A stretch of 64,000 nucleotides of DNA from CAKVLS01 sp045638465 (lineage in GTDB: Bacteria > Bacillota > Clostridia > Christensenellales > UBA1242), in the NCBI GenBank assembly GCA_045638465.1, contig JAZUBK010000020.1:27707-91706 (forward strand). Direction: 5' to 3'. The notes beneath the pieces were generated by a model. That model was not told where the DNA came from. It saw only the letters and a list, made by a program, of their open reading frames with translations, and searched no databases. Both the position numbers and the translations under genes were made by a program. Positions 45,433 through 53,245 of this stretch are shown here, one piece after another (positions within the stretch are counted from its first letter, which is position 1; each line of letters begins with the position of its first letter).

Positions 45433-47100
45433 ATGTCAGAAAAGAAATATGTTATTGATAATAAAAAACTAATGGCTGAATGGGATGTAGAAAAAAATCA
45501 AAAACTTGGCTTTTATCCAGACAAAATAACTTGTGGTTCAAATAAAAAAGCATGGTGGAAGTGTTCCAAAGAACACGAGTGGCAAGCAGCAATATGCAGT
45601 AGAAATATGGGGTCAGGATGTCCATATTGTTCAGGAAATAAGGTTTTAAATGGTTATAACGATTTAAAGACAGTTAATCCAATTTTAGCAAATGAATGGA
45701 ATTATAAAAAAAATGGAAACTTAACCCCTGAACTTTTTACAGCAAGTAGCAAACAAAAGGTTTGGTGGAAATGTTCAAAAGAACACGAATGGCAAGCTTC
45801 AATAAATAGTAGAAGTAATGGTAGAGGTTGTCCATACTGCTCAAACAAAAAAGTTTTGAAAGGTGTTAATGATTTGCAGACATTAAATCCTGATTTGGCA
45901 AGTGAATGGAATTATGAAAAAAATGGACAATTAAGCCCGACAGAGGTCTTGCAAAATAGTCATAAAAAAATATGGTGGAGATGTAATAATGGGCACTGTT
46001 GGGAAGCAATAATTGCTGATAGGAATAAAGGAAATGGATGTCCATATTGTTCTGGAAGATACTCCATAAAAGGCAGAAATGACCTATTAACAGTTAATCC
46101 AATATTGGCAAACGAATGGAATTATGAGAAAAACAACGAATTAACACCTAAAGATGTGTTGCCTAATAGCGACAAAAAAGTATGGTGGAGATGTAAAAAA
46201 GGTCATGAATGGCTAGCCTCTATAGGTCATAGAAGTAATGGACGTGGATGTCCTATTTGTGATTCTGAAAGAAAAACCTCTATGCCTGAATATGCAATTG
46301 TGTATTATCTAAAAAAACATGGAATAGAAGTTGTTCATTCCTATAAAGAATTAGGATACGAATTAGACGTTTTTCTTCCAACAAAGAAAATTGCTATCGA
46401 GTATGATGGAAGTTATTGGCACAAAAATAGAAGAAAAAAAGATTTGGAAAAAAACCAAAAATGTAAAACAGATGGTATTAAATTATATAGAATAAGAGAT
46501 GGTTTACCTTCATTAAACGATAGTTCTATAGATTATATTATTGAAGAAAAACAAAAAGATTTTTGTCAAGTGCTTGAAAAAATTTTAAGTGAAATCATAG
46601 GTAAAAAAATCAATATTAATTTAGAAAAAGATTCCATAGAAATAGAAAACTTACGAGATTATACAGAAAAGAACAATTCTCTTTTAATGTCCAACCCAGA
46701 AGTTGCTAAAGAATGGAATTATGCAAAGAATGGTAGTTTAACACCTCAACAATTTTTTGCCCATAGCAATAAAAAGGTATGGTGGAAATGTAAAAATGGT
46801 CATGAATGGCAAGCAAATATAAACGATAGAAATAGAGGTCGAGGTTGTCCATTTTGCGCAAGCAAAAAGATCCTTCAAGGATATAATGATTTAGCCACAA
46901 TAAATCCATCATTGGCAAACGAATGGAATTACGAAAAAAATGATGGGCTAAAACCTATAGATGTATTACCTAATAGTCATAAACAAGTGTGGTGGAAGTG
47001 CAAAAATGGTCATGAGTGGCAAGCTGTGATAAAAAGTAGAAATAATGGAAATGGATGTCCATATTGTTATAGATTAAATAAACATAAAAAAGACACTTAG
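45433..47100 (+). CDS. Zinc-ribbon repeat protein (DUF4379/PF14311 type) with embedded Vsr/DUF559-like nuclease domain
   Basis: The 555-residue protein has six copies of a 70-residue repeat: four before (Cys 44, 114, 184, 254 start the ribbons) and two after (Cys 453, 523) a central domain. Each has WWKC, a His four residues later, and CPYC about 15 residues on, preceded by an EWNYEKN unit. Residues about 283-372 form a PD-(D/E)XK-like nuclease: MPEYAIVYYL, GYELDVFLP (Asp 312), IAIEYDGSYWH (Glu 323, Asp 325, His 330), as in Vsr and DUF559. The family suggests DNA binding and cutting, perhaps defence or mobile DNA. It stands alone behind ssrA. GTGGAG precedes the ATG. Confidence 0.85.
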   Translation: MSEKKYVIDNKKLMAEWDVEKNQKLGFYPDKITCGSNKKAWWKCSKEHEWQAAICSRNMGSGCPYCSGNKVLNGYNDLKTVNPILANEWNYKKNGNLTPELFTASSKQKVWWKCSKEHEWQASINSRSNGRGCPYCSNKKVLKGVNDLQTLNPDLASEWNYEKNGQLSPTEVLQNSHKKIWWRCNNGHCWEAIIADRNKGNGCPYCSGRYSIKGRNDLLTVNPILANEWNYEKNNELTPKDVLPNSDKKVWWRCKKGHEWLASIGHRSNGRGCPICDSERKTSMPEYAIVYYLKKHGIEVVHSYKELGYELDVFLPTKKIAIEYDGSYWHKNRRKKDLEKNQKCKTDGIKLYRIRDGLPSLNDSSIDYIIEEKQKDFCQVLEKILSEIIGKKININLEKDSIEIENLRDYTEKNNSLLMSNPEVAKEWNYAKNGSLTPQQFFAHSNKKVWWKCKNGHEWQANINDRNRGRGCPFCASKKILQGYNDLATINPSLANEWNYEKNDGLKPIDVLPNSHKQVWWKCKNGHEWQAVIKSRNNGNGCPYCYRLNKHKKDT

Positions 47101-47121
47101 TAAAAGTGTCTTTTATTTTTT
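47088..47121 (+). terminator. Terminator of the zinc-ribbon nuclease gene
   Basis: AAAAGACACTT (47088-47098) pairs with AAGTGTCTTTT (47104-47114), followed by a T-rich run; the stem overlaps the stop codon. Confidence 0.88.
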
Positions 47122-47327
47122 TTGAGATTAAGGCAATTATTTCCTCTTTTGTTCTGTAATCACATGGAAAATTAATATTACATTCATTAATTGGTAAGGA
47201 TATTTCCAATGATATTTCTTCATTAAATTTAAATTTTGCGAAAGTGGTTATATAAAATGCGTCATATTTGATAGGGTATATATCAGTAAAAAAGCACCCA
47301 ACTAAGCCAGTTGAGTGTTTTTTGTAT
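47115..47327 (-). pseudogene. Possible gene remnant on the minus strand
   Basis: This frame is open from about 47327 down past 47115 and reads like coding sequence: TDIYPIKYDAFYITTFAKF, FNEEISLEISLPINE and YRTKEEIIALISKK. There is no good start codon or ribosome binding site, and the frame runs into the terminator of the neighbouring gene. I do not recognise a family. It may be the decayed end of a former gene or chance. Confidence 0.3.
47288..47324. terminator. Terminator of the DUF1810 gene, similar to the ssrA terminator
   Basis: GCACCCAACT and AGTTGAGTGT form a stem with one mismatch around AAGCC, with A/T runs on both sides so it can work on the minus strand. It shares ACCCAACT...AGTTG and the trailing TTTTTTGTA with the ssrA terminator. 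Confidence 0.8.
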
Positions 47328-47350
47328 TACAATCAATTAAAGTTCGCCGT

Positions 47351-47761
47351 TTAGAATAGCGATGTCATGGAATCTTCTTTGCCGTCAAAAAACTTTTCTA
47401 GGGCTTGGGCATAGATTGGGTTTTCTGGCTCTGCGGCTTTAAATAAAGTAAGGCTAGAGCGGAACTTTTTGTCGTCGGGCTCACCAAATATATCATAGGC
47501 GTCGCTAGTTTCTAAATTTAGCAAAATATTTATAAGTTCTTCCATATGAGATTTTAGAAGGTCGTTTTTTAGATAGGCTTTTGCCTCGTCTATATTTTCT
47601 ATTGCATAATATATAGCAGTTTCGCTATATCCAAGGCCTTGGATTTGCGGGAATATAAACCACATATAGTGACTTTTCTTTTTTCCTGCGGTCAGTTCTT
47701 GCTTTGCTATGCCGTAATACTTGTTATGGGCGTCGATAAATCTTTGCATATCGTAATTCAT
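47351..47761 (-). CDS. DUF1810 family protein
   Basis: The start is placed at 47761 (MNYDMQRFIDAHNKYYGIA), which gives 136 residues, the family's usual size. The segments KKSHYMWFIFPQIQGLGYSE and DAYDIFGEPDDKKFRSSLTLF are typical of DUF1810, a helical family of unknown function. The upstream promoter places transcription start on the A of this ATG, and no ribosome binding site is seen, so the mRNA is probably leaderless. It is transcribed away from the second RNase R gene. Confidence 0.88.
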   Translation of the reverse strand: MNYDMQRFIDAHNKYYGIAKQELTAGKKKSHYMWFIFPQIQGLGYSETAIYYAIENIDEAKAYLKNDLLKSHMEELINILLNLETSDAYDIFGEPDDKKFRSSLTLFKAAEPENPIYAQALEKFFDGKEDSMTSLF

Positions 47762-47767
47762 ATTTTG

Positions 47768-47797
47768 GTTATAACACAATATTTTGGGTATTGTCAA
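47768..47797 (-). promoter_or_regulatory. Minus-strand promoter of the DUF1810 gene
   Basis: On the minus strand, TTGACA (47797-47792), 18 bases, TATAAC (47773-47768) preceded by TGT (extended -10). Confidence 0.8.
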
Positions 47798-47798
47798 T

Positions 47799-47828
47799 TT
47801 GACAGTAGTATGTTACAATAATTATAAC
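47799..47828 (+). promoter_or_regulatory. Plus-strand promoter of the second RNase R gene
   Basis: TTGACA (47799-47804), 18 bases, TATAAC (47823-47828). Its -35 lies one base from the -35 of the divergent promoter. Confidence 0.78.
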
Positions 47829-47848
47829 AAAAGAGGGAGTAACTGAAT

Positions 47849-50239
47849 ATGGGAAGAAAGGATCAAGTAGTTAATGTTGATAAGTACCTAGAAGAGGCTT
47901 ATACAACACTTGTGGTCAATGACTTTTATGGGGTAAGCGGCGATACTGCTGCCGTTGTACAACATTTGGCATCAGATATGGGGCTTTCGACCAAAAGAGT
48001 TGCGCACGTTGTCGCAAAACTTATCGAAGATAAGTATTTAATTTATTCAAAGAAAGAAGGTGGCTTACTTGATGGTAGGCACATTCTAAAAGGTGTTTTT
48101 CACCCTTATAAAGAGGGCAAAGGCTTTGTGACTGTCGAGGGTATGCCTCGAGACCTTAAAGTAAAAGGCACAAAGTATGCTAGAGAAGGCGATATCGTTG
48201 AGGTTGTATATTTTGGCGAAGAGATGCCAGAAAACCTTGGCGTAAGCAGAGTTGTAAAAAGAGTTAACGACCATGTTGTTGGTGTCGTTGCAAAAAATGA
48301 AGAGGGCCATTTTGTACTAAGACCACTTCACGAACCTTATTCAAGAGAATTTTTACTTCCACCAAGCGAATCTACTGCAAACTTTGAGGGTCAAATTTGT
48401 AGTATGAAAATAACTGTATTTGAATCAAGCAAAGGTTGTGGTGCAGGTACCATCGAAAAAAGCTTTGGTTTTGCAGAAGATCCTATTGCACAAAATGGTG
48501 CAATTGCATATAAATATGGCTTTGTAAAAGACTTCCCAGAAGATGTAATGGCAGAGGTTGCAAGAATCCCTGATCACGTTACACCAGAAGAAATGCAAGG
48601 CAGATTAGACCTAAGACATCTTCCTATCGTATCTTGCGACCCAAAAAGTTGCAAAGACAAAGACGATGCTTATTATATAGAAAGAACTGCAGCAGGATAT
48701 AGAGCTTATGTTGCAATAGCAGACGTTAGCCACTATGTAAGACCTGGCAGCGCCATAGACAAAGAGGCTTTGCACCGTGGAACTAGCTGCTACATTGGTG
48801 ATGGCGTTTATCCTATGCTACCTCCTGCACTATCTAACGGCATATGTTCACTTCATGCAGGGGTAGACAGACTTGCAGTTGTGTCAATAATCGATTTTGA
48901 TAACAATGGCAATATCATAAACACCGACGTACAAAGAGCCGTTGTTAATATCAAACATTCAATTTCATACGAAGAGCAAGAGGCTATCTATCTTGCACAA
49001 GATGGTATGGATAAAAAGTTTGCGGATATCAAACCTGTTGTAGATCTTTTGTACGAAGGTCATAGAGTGCTAGATAGAAATGTAAAATCAAAAGGCAAGA
49101 TAGAGTTTGAAACTGACGAACCAAAATATATATTTGATTCTACAAAGACAAAAGTAATCGACGTTGTAGGCCAAGGTCAAGAAGAATCACATGCAGTAGT
49201 AGAGTCATTTATGATTCTAAACAACGTAGCTATTGCAACTAGAGCTACTCAAAGAGGCCTAAATGTTGCAAGAAGAAATCACCAACCACCAACAGAGGAC
49301 AAAATAAACTTCTTTAATCGTGACCTTAAAGCCTTTGGAATTAACTATACAGTAAAAGATTATTCAAAGAGTTTTCAAACTTTGATGGATAGAGCTGATG
49401 TAAAATCTAGCAAATATTACCCAATTATCGTAAGCAAAGGTCTAAGATCAATGCAAAAAGCAAATTATGGCGTAGAAAGAGAGGGTCACTTTGCTTTAGG
49501 ACTTCCTGAGTATTTGCACTGGACATCACCTATCAGAAGATATGTAGACCTTGTAAACCACAGAATTATATTCAATGATCTAGAGCAAAATTCAGAGTGG
49601 ATATCAAGAGGCAGACTAGAGACTTTGACTCAACATTTGTCAGAAAGAGATAGAGCTGCAGAAAGTGCAGAGAATGAGGCTAATAAAGGCCTAAATGCAA
49701 ACTATGCTGAAGGTCAAATCGGCAGAGTATTTGATGGCTATGTAAAAGATATCGGCGGCAAAGAAATAACTGTTGGAATTAAAAATAACCTAGTTAACCT
49801 AACTGTTCCTGTCGCAGAATTACAAGGCGGATATAATGCACATTATAAAGCATCAGATAATCATATGCACATAGTAGATGTTAGAACAGGTCACAAATAT
49901 AGCCTAGGCGATACTGTGCCTGTAATGATCGCCAGTGTCGACAGATCAAGAGATGTGATAGTTGCAACAACTGATCTTCACAAAAAACTAGAAAGACCAG
50001 CTCAAAGACGCCCAGAAGTAAAACTTCCAAGTGCAGCAGATCTTCCTAGATTTGAAGATGTAGTAAGAAAACTCCCAGAGACTTTGGGTGAGGAATATAC
50101 AGCTCAAGTATCAAGCTTACTTGCTCCTCACGAATACGCAGAACCAAAGCAAGAACCAACAGCTACAAAACCAGAGCAAATTATCGATTCAACCCCAGAT
50201 TCAACTGCTAAGACTCAAGATAGTGGCAAAGCACAATAA
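47849..50239 (+). CDS. Second RNase R-type exoribonuclease (RNB domain)
   Basis: The 796-residue paralog keeps the RNase II/R layout: an N-terminal helical domain, OB domains, RNB domain and S1 domain (about residues 625-700). The metal ligands are conserved in CDPKSCKDKDDAYY at about residues 263-276, and HWTSPIRRYVDLVNHR is present, so it should be active. It differs from the 42401 copy in having an extra 95-residue tail rich in Pro, Gln, Thr and Lys (from about residue 700) and in lacking the canonical TIDGE sequence. It has its own promoter and terminator. Substrate specialisation is likely but unproven. Confidence 0.92.
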   Translation: MGRKDQVVNVDKYLEEAYTTLVVNDFYGVSGDTAAVVQHLASDMGLSTKRVAHVVAKLIEDKYLIYSKKEGGLLDGRHILKGVFHPYKEGKGFVTVEGMPRDLKVKGTKYAREGDIVEVVYFGEEMPENLGVSRVVKRVNDHVVGVVAKNEEGHFVLRPLHEPYSREFLLPPSESTANFEGQICSMKITVFESSKGCGAGTIEKSFGFAEDPIAQNGAIAYKYGFVKDFPEDVMAEVARIPDHVTPEEMQGRLDLRHLPIVSCDPKSCKDKDDAYYIERTAAGYRAYVAIADVSHYVRPGSAIDKEALHRGTSCYIGDGVYPMLPPALSNGICSLHAGVDRLAVVSIIDFDNNGNIINTDVQRAVVNIKHSISYEEQEAIYLAQDGMDKKFADIKPVVDLLYEGHRVLDRNVKSKGKIEFETDEPKYIFDSTKTKVIDVVGQGQEESHAVVESFMILNNVAIATRATQRGLNVARRNHQPPTEDKINFFNRDLKAFGINYTVKDYSKSFQTLMDRADVKSSKYYPIIVSKGLRSMQKANYGVEREGHFALGLPEYLHWTSPIRRYVDLVNHRIIFNDLEQNSEWISRGRLETLTQHLSERDRAAESAENEANKGLNANYAEGQIGRVFDGYVKDIGGKEITVGIKNNLVNLTVPVAELQGGYNAHYKASDNHMHIVDVRTGHKYSLGDTVPVMIASVDRSRDVIVATTDLHKKLERPAQRRPEVKLPSAADLPRFEDVVRKLPETLGEEYTAQVSSLLAPHEYAEPKQEPTATKPEQIIDSTPDSTAKTQDSGKAQ

Positions 50240-50245
50240 ACTAGC

Positions 50246-50279
50246 AAAAACACCTAAATTCTTTAGGTGTTTTTTTATA
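50246..50279 (+). terminator. Terminator of the second RNase R gene
   Basis: AAAAACACCTAAA (50246-50258) pairs with TTTAGGTGTTTTT (50262-50274), followed by T. Confidence 0.92.
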
Positions 50280-50327
50280 TTAAGCATTACAAATGCTCCC
50301 AAACAATTTAATTTTTGGCTAAAGGTG

Positions 50328-50336
50328 TGCTATAAT
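50328..50336 (+). promoter_or_regulatory. Extended -10 promoter of the P-loop kinase gene
   Basis: TGCTATAAT is an extended -10; transcription would start near 50343, leaving a 38-base leader. A second TATAAT at 50375-50380 abuts the ATG and is too close to serve. Confidence 0.5.
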
Positions 50337-50380
50337 AAGGCTGGGATAAAAAAAATAAAAGTGCTTTTTTGAGGTATAAT

Positions 50381-50863
50381 ATGAAGAATTTAATTTTACT
50401 TTGTGGAAAACCAGGTTGTGGAAAAACAACTCTTGCAAAAATAATCAAAGAAAAAACAGGTGCGGTGCACTTTTCTGCGGATAGATTTATGCTCAAACTT
50501 TTTGGCGAAATCGAAGATAGAGAATTATTCGAAAGAAAGTTGTTTGCGTGTAAAGAACTTATTTATGAGATTTGTGACGAACTAGAAGGAAAAAATGATA
50601 TCGTTTTGGATTTTGGTTTTTGGACACGTAGAGAAAGAGAGTATATCTCAAAAAGGTTTACAAACTTTAATGTTATTTTTGTTTATATGCGACTTGATGA
50701 TGAAGAAATTTTCCGTCGCATAGAAAATAGAAATAAACATCTAAAAGCTGATGAGTACTTTATGGACAAAGATACCTTTAGTATTTTGAGTGCTAAGTTT
50801 GAAGAACCAAACGAAAGCGAAGGTAGAATTATTTTTGTAGATAAAGATACTATTATAAAATAG
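50381..50863 (+). CDS. P-loop ATPase/kinase (AAA_33, zeta-toxin-like kinase family)
   Basis: The start is ATG 50381 (MKNLILLCGKPGCGKTT) behind TGAGGT; the ATG at 50369 would overlap that site. The 160-residue protein has Walker A GKPGCGKTT at residues 9-17, the DRF/ADRF segment after strand 2, an IVLDFGFWTRRERE motif (Asp and Arg as in predicted small-molecule kinases), and a lid with RRIENRNK. Substrate unknown; relatives phosphorylate small molecules or nucleotides. Confidence 0.82.
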   Translation: MKNLILLCGKPGCGKTTLAKIIKEKTGAVHFSADRFMLKLFGEIEDRELFERKLFACKELIYEICDELEGKNDIVLDFGFWTRREREYISKRFTNFNVIFVYMRLDDEEIFRRIENRNKHLKADEYFMDKDTFSILSAKFEEPNESEGRIIFVDKDTIIK

Positions 50864-50888
50864 TTTTTTATAAGCAGGAGGCAGTAAT

Positions 50889-51356
50889 ATGCACAAGATA
50901 CAAATTGTACACGAATATAGAAAAGCTGAGATGAGGAAGTTATTTGATGAGTATTTAACAGAACTTGCTGAGTTTGACCCACACATCCAGTTTGATGAAA
51001 ATGGAAAGCCAATTTATAAATGGTTTGATGCTTATTGGCAAGATAGCGATAGATTTCCATTTTTCTATATCATCGATGGAGAAATTGCTGGTCTTGCTAT
51101 GATAAGAGCAGTAGGTGAACTAGGATATGAAGTGGCTGAGTTTTATGTTTTGCCAAAATATAGAAAAGGTGGCAATGCTCTTTGGTTTGCTGAAAATCTT
51201 TTGAACATGTTTGAGGGGCAAATAGAAATAGGCACACGAATTGAAAATGTAAGAGCTGTGAAGTTCTGGACTAAATTTGTTCAAAAGTTAGAAGTTTATG
51301 CCTGTATTGACGAAGACGGTTGGAGAAACTGGACAGTATTTAATCAAAATAATTAA
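50889..51356 (+). CDS. GNAT-family N-acetyltransferase
   Basis: The 155-residue protein has the GNAT core: FFYIIDGEIAGLAMIRAVG (strands 2-4) and VAEFYVLPKYRKGGNALWF (acetyl-CoA loop). The loop departs from QxxGxG/A, being RKGGNA. Substrate unknown. AGGAGGCAG precedes the ATG; it lies 25 bases after the kinase gene and ends at a terminator. Confidence 0.85.
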   Translation: MHKIQIVHEYRKAEMRKLFDEYLTELAEFDPHIQFDENGKPIYKWFDAYWQDSDRFPFFYIIDGEIAGLAMIRAVGELGYEVAEFYVLPKYRKGGNALWFAENLLNMFEGQIEIGTRIENVRAVKFWTKFVQKLEVYACIDEDGWRNWTVFNQNN

Positions 51357-51364
51357 TATTTTTT

Positions 51365-51393
51365 GTGGCAAAATTATATTTGCCACTTTTTTA
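51365..51393 (+). terminator. Terminator after the GNAT gene
   Basis: GTGGCAAA (51365-51372) pairs with TTTGCCAC (51379-51386), followed by TTTTTT. Confidence 0.88.
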
Positions 51394-51405
51394 TTTGCAA
51401 AAAGT

Positions 51406-51434
51406 TTTTTAGTTATATTTTGTTATGTTATAAT
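51406..51434 (+). promoter_or_regulatory. Promoter of the Nudix-GNAT pair
   Basis: TTTTTA (51406-51411), 17 bases, TATAAT (51429-51434) with TGT in front (extended -10). Confidence 0.65.
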
Positions 51435-51466
51435 AGTAGCGTAAGTAATTTTTTTGGAGGTTTTTT

Positions 51467-51886
51467 ATGCCGACACAAAAAGCAGGTTGTTATCTTATTA
51501 ATTTAGAAAAAAGAGCAATAGCAATAATTTATAGAGATAAGCAAAAAGATTTTTCCTTCCCTAAAGGACACATGGATGAAGGAGAGACTTTGGAGGAGTG
51601 CGCAATAAGAGAAACTGCCGAAGAAACAAAAAGAGATTGCGAAATAGTAAAAGATATTGCCCCTACTATCGAGCGTTATACAACACCGAAGGGTGAGGAG
51701 TGCGAGTGCTATATGTATGTTGCAATCGACACTGGCAAGAGCGATAATGATTCGACAGATACTCATTATATGTATTGGGTAGAGATTGATAAGGTAGAAG
51801 AAACGTTGTCTTTTGATAGTTTAAAAAGAGAATGGAATAAAGTAAAAGATATAATAAAAGAAAGATTTTTTAACGAAAATATTTAG
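51467..51886 (+). CDS. Nudix hydrolase
   Basis: The 139-residue protein has the Nudix box GHMDEGETLEECAIRETAEE (residues 37-56). The consensus GxxxxxExxxxxxxREUxEExGU is met except that the later Gly is Lys. It follows KDFSFPKG. Such proteins hydrolyse nucleoside diphosphate-linked compounds; the substrate is not evident. TTGGAGG precedes the ATG. Confidence 0.9.
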   Translation: MPTQKAGCYLINLEKRAIAIIYRDKQKDFSFPKGHMDEGETLEECAIRETAEETKRDCEIVKDIAPTIERYTTPKGEECECYMYVAIDTGKSDNDSTDTHYMYWVEIDKVEETLSFDSLKREWNKVKDIIKERFFNENI

Positions 51887-51897
51887 AGGATAAATTT

Positions 51898-52998
51898 ATG
51901 GTAACAATAAGAAAAACAGAAAGCGGCGAAATAGAAAAAATTATAAAAGTAGCAAATAAATCTTTTAAGGCGATTCGTCCACGTGATTTTGATTTTCGTA
52001 TCGAAGTACCTTTTGTATATGGCAGCAAAAAAGATTATAGTGATGTACACCATGTGCTTGAGGAAGATGGTAAAATAGTATCGCTTGTTGGAAATCTAAT
52101 TCGTGATATAAAAATCGGGGACAAAACATTTAGCTATTCTAATGTTGGTACTGTTTGCACCTTGCCAAAATATAGAGGCAATGGCTATATGAAAAAATTG
52201 ATGAAAAAAGTAGAGCAAGAAAACATCGATAAAAAAGTTGTGTTTAGTATCCTCACTGGTAATAGAAAAAGATATAATCACTTTGGTTATGAATCATCAG
52301 GATTTAAGTTTGAATATTCTTTTGCTCCCAATATCACTGGCTATATCAAAAGTGATAAAGTTGTGTTTTTAGAAAATATAGAAAGTAACGATTATGAAGT
52401 TTTGTATAATCTTTACAAAAAATATTCTCCATTTTGTTTGAGAGAAAAAGAAGAATTTTATACTCACTTTTTAGACACAAGACTCTATAAACAAAAGATA
52501 ATTTTTGATGGTGAAGTTGTCGGGTATTTTGTGATGAAACAAAACACAATTATAGAGCTTATAATCACCGACTCAAAACTAATAACTCCGCTTATAATTA
52601 AGCTATTCGAAAAGCCTTATCCATACATTACTTTTAGACTAAATCCCCTTCGTAAAAAGTTGGTTGAGTTCTTTGAAAAGATTTCTTGTAATAAGCAGAT
52701 GATTGAGTCTAATATCTATAAAATTTACGATACAAAAGCCTTCATCGAATTGATGCTAGAGCTAAACAAAAAAATAGTAAAATTTCCAGATTGTACATCT
52801 TGTATTAAGGTTGATGATGAGGTAATAAAAGTAACTATAAAAGACGGAGAATACACCGTCAAAGAATCAAATTCAACTCCAACAGAAGAATTTACAAAAA
52901 CCTCTTTTGCTAGGTTTTGTATGAGCATAACAACATATGATCATACACCAAAAATTTTTCCATTACTATTTGATATAGATGACCTAGATATGTTCTAA
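51898..52998 (+). CDS. GNAT acetyltransferase, Eis-like
   Basis: The 366-residue protein has an N-terminal GNAT domain with SNVGTVCTLPKYRGNGYMKK (acetyl-CoA loop RGNGY), then FSILTGNRKRYNHFGYESSG, a pattern typical of Eis-like (two GNAT plus sterol-carrier-like) enzymes. The C-terminal part (about residues 270-345, with CIKVDDEVIKVTI) fits the SCP2-like domain. Eis enzymes acetylate amines, including aminoglycosides in some species; the activity here is unknown. It lies 11 bases after the Nudix gene and is probably co-transcribed. Confidence 0.82.
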   Translation: MVTIRKTESGEIEKIIKVANKSFKAIRPRDFDFRIEVPFVYGSKKDYSDVHHVLEEDGKIVSLVGNLIRDIKIGDKTFSYSNVGTVCTLPKYRGNGYMKKLMKKVEQENIDKKVVFSILTGNRKRYNHFGYESSGFKFEYSFAPNITGYIKSDKVVFLENIESNDYEVLYNLYKKYSPFCLREKEEFYTHFLDTRLYKQKIIFDGEVVGYFVMKQNTIIELIITDSKLITPLIIKLFEKPYPYITFRLNPLRKKLVEFFEKISCNKQMIESNIYKIYDTKAFIELMLELNKKIVKFPDCTSCIKVDDEVIKVTIKDGEYTVKESNSTPTEEFTKTSFARFCMSITTYDHTPKIFPLLFDIDDLDMF

Positions 52999-53001
52999 AA
53001 T

Positions 53002-53226
53002 CGACCTAATGGTCGGGAAAAACAGTATAAATACATAAAAAATCTCATATGTGCTATTTTTTAGTATTTATGCGGGTTATATTGCCGACTGTATGGTCGA
53101 AATAATAAACTAATTTTTTGATTGGGGTAAAAACATATTTTAGTTGTCCTTCTAAAAACTAATTACAAAATATAATTAAAAACTAATATAAAAACAAACA
53201 AAACAAAAACCCGACTACAAGGTCGG
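53002..53226. repeat. Three small GTCGG hairpins in one intergenic region
   Basis: CGACC-TAAT-GGTCG (53002-53015), CGACT-GTAT-GGTCG (53086-53099) and CCGAC-TACAA-GGTCGG (53211-53226) share the form CGACY, 4-5 bases, GGTCG. The 17 bases at 53000-53016 also occur inside addA at 4151-4167. The rest of the 247-base region is AT-rich with no gene. Confidence 0.7.
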
Positions 53227-53245
53227 ATAAAGTAGGAAATATGCG

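Noticed and set aside
46706..46918. Minus-strand frame within the zinc-ribbon nuclease gene
   Set aside because: It is antisense to strongly conserved ribbon repeats and has no independent signals.
45297..47350. Integrated element with att repeats at the ssrA 3' end
   Set aside because: No integrase gene and no second copy of the ssrA 3' end were found, so only a loosely defined islet is reported.
50375..50380. TATAAT directly before the kinase ATG
   Set aside because: A transcript from here would start inside the coding region and lose the start codon; the GAGGT overlapping it serves as ribosome binding site.
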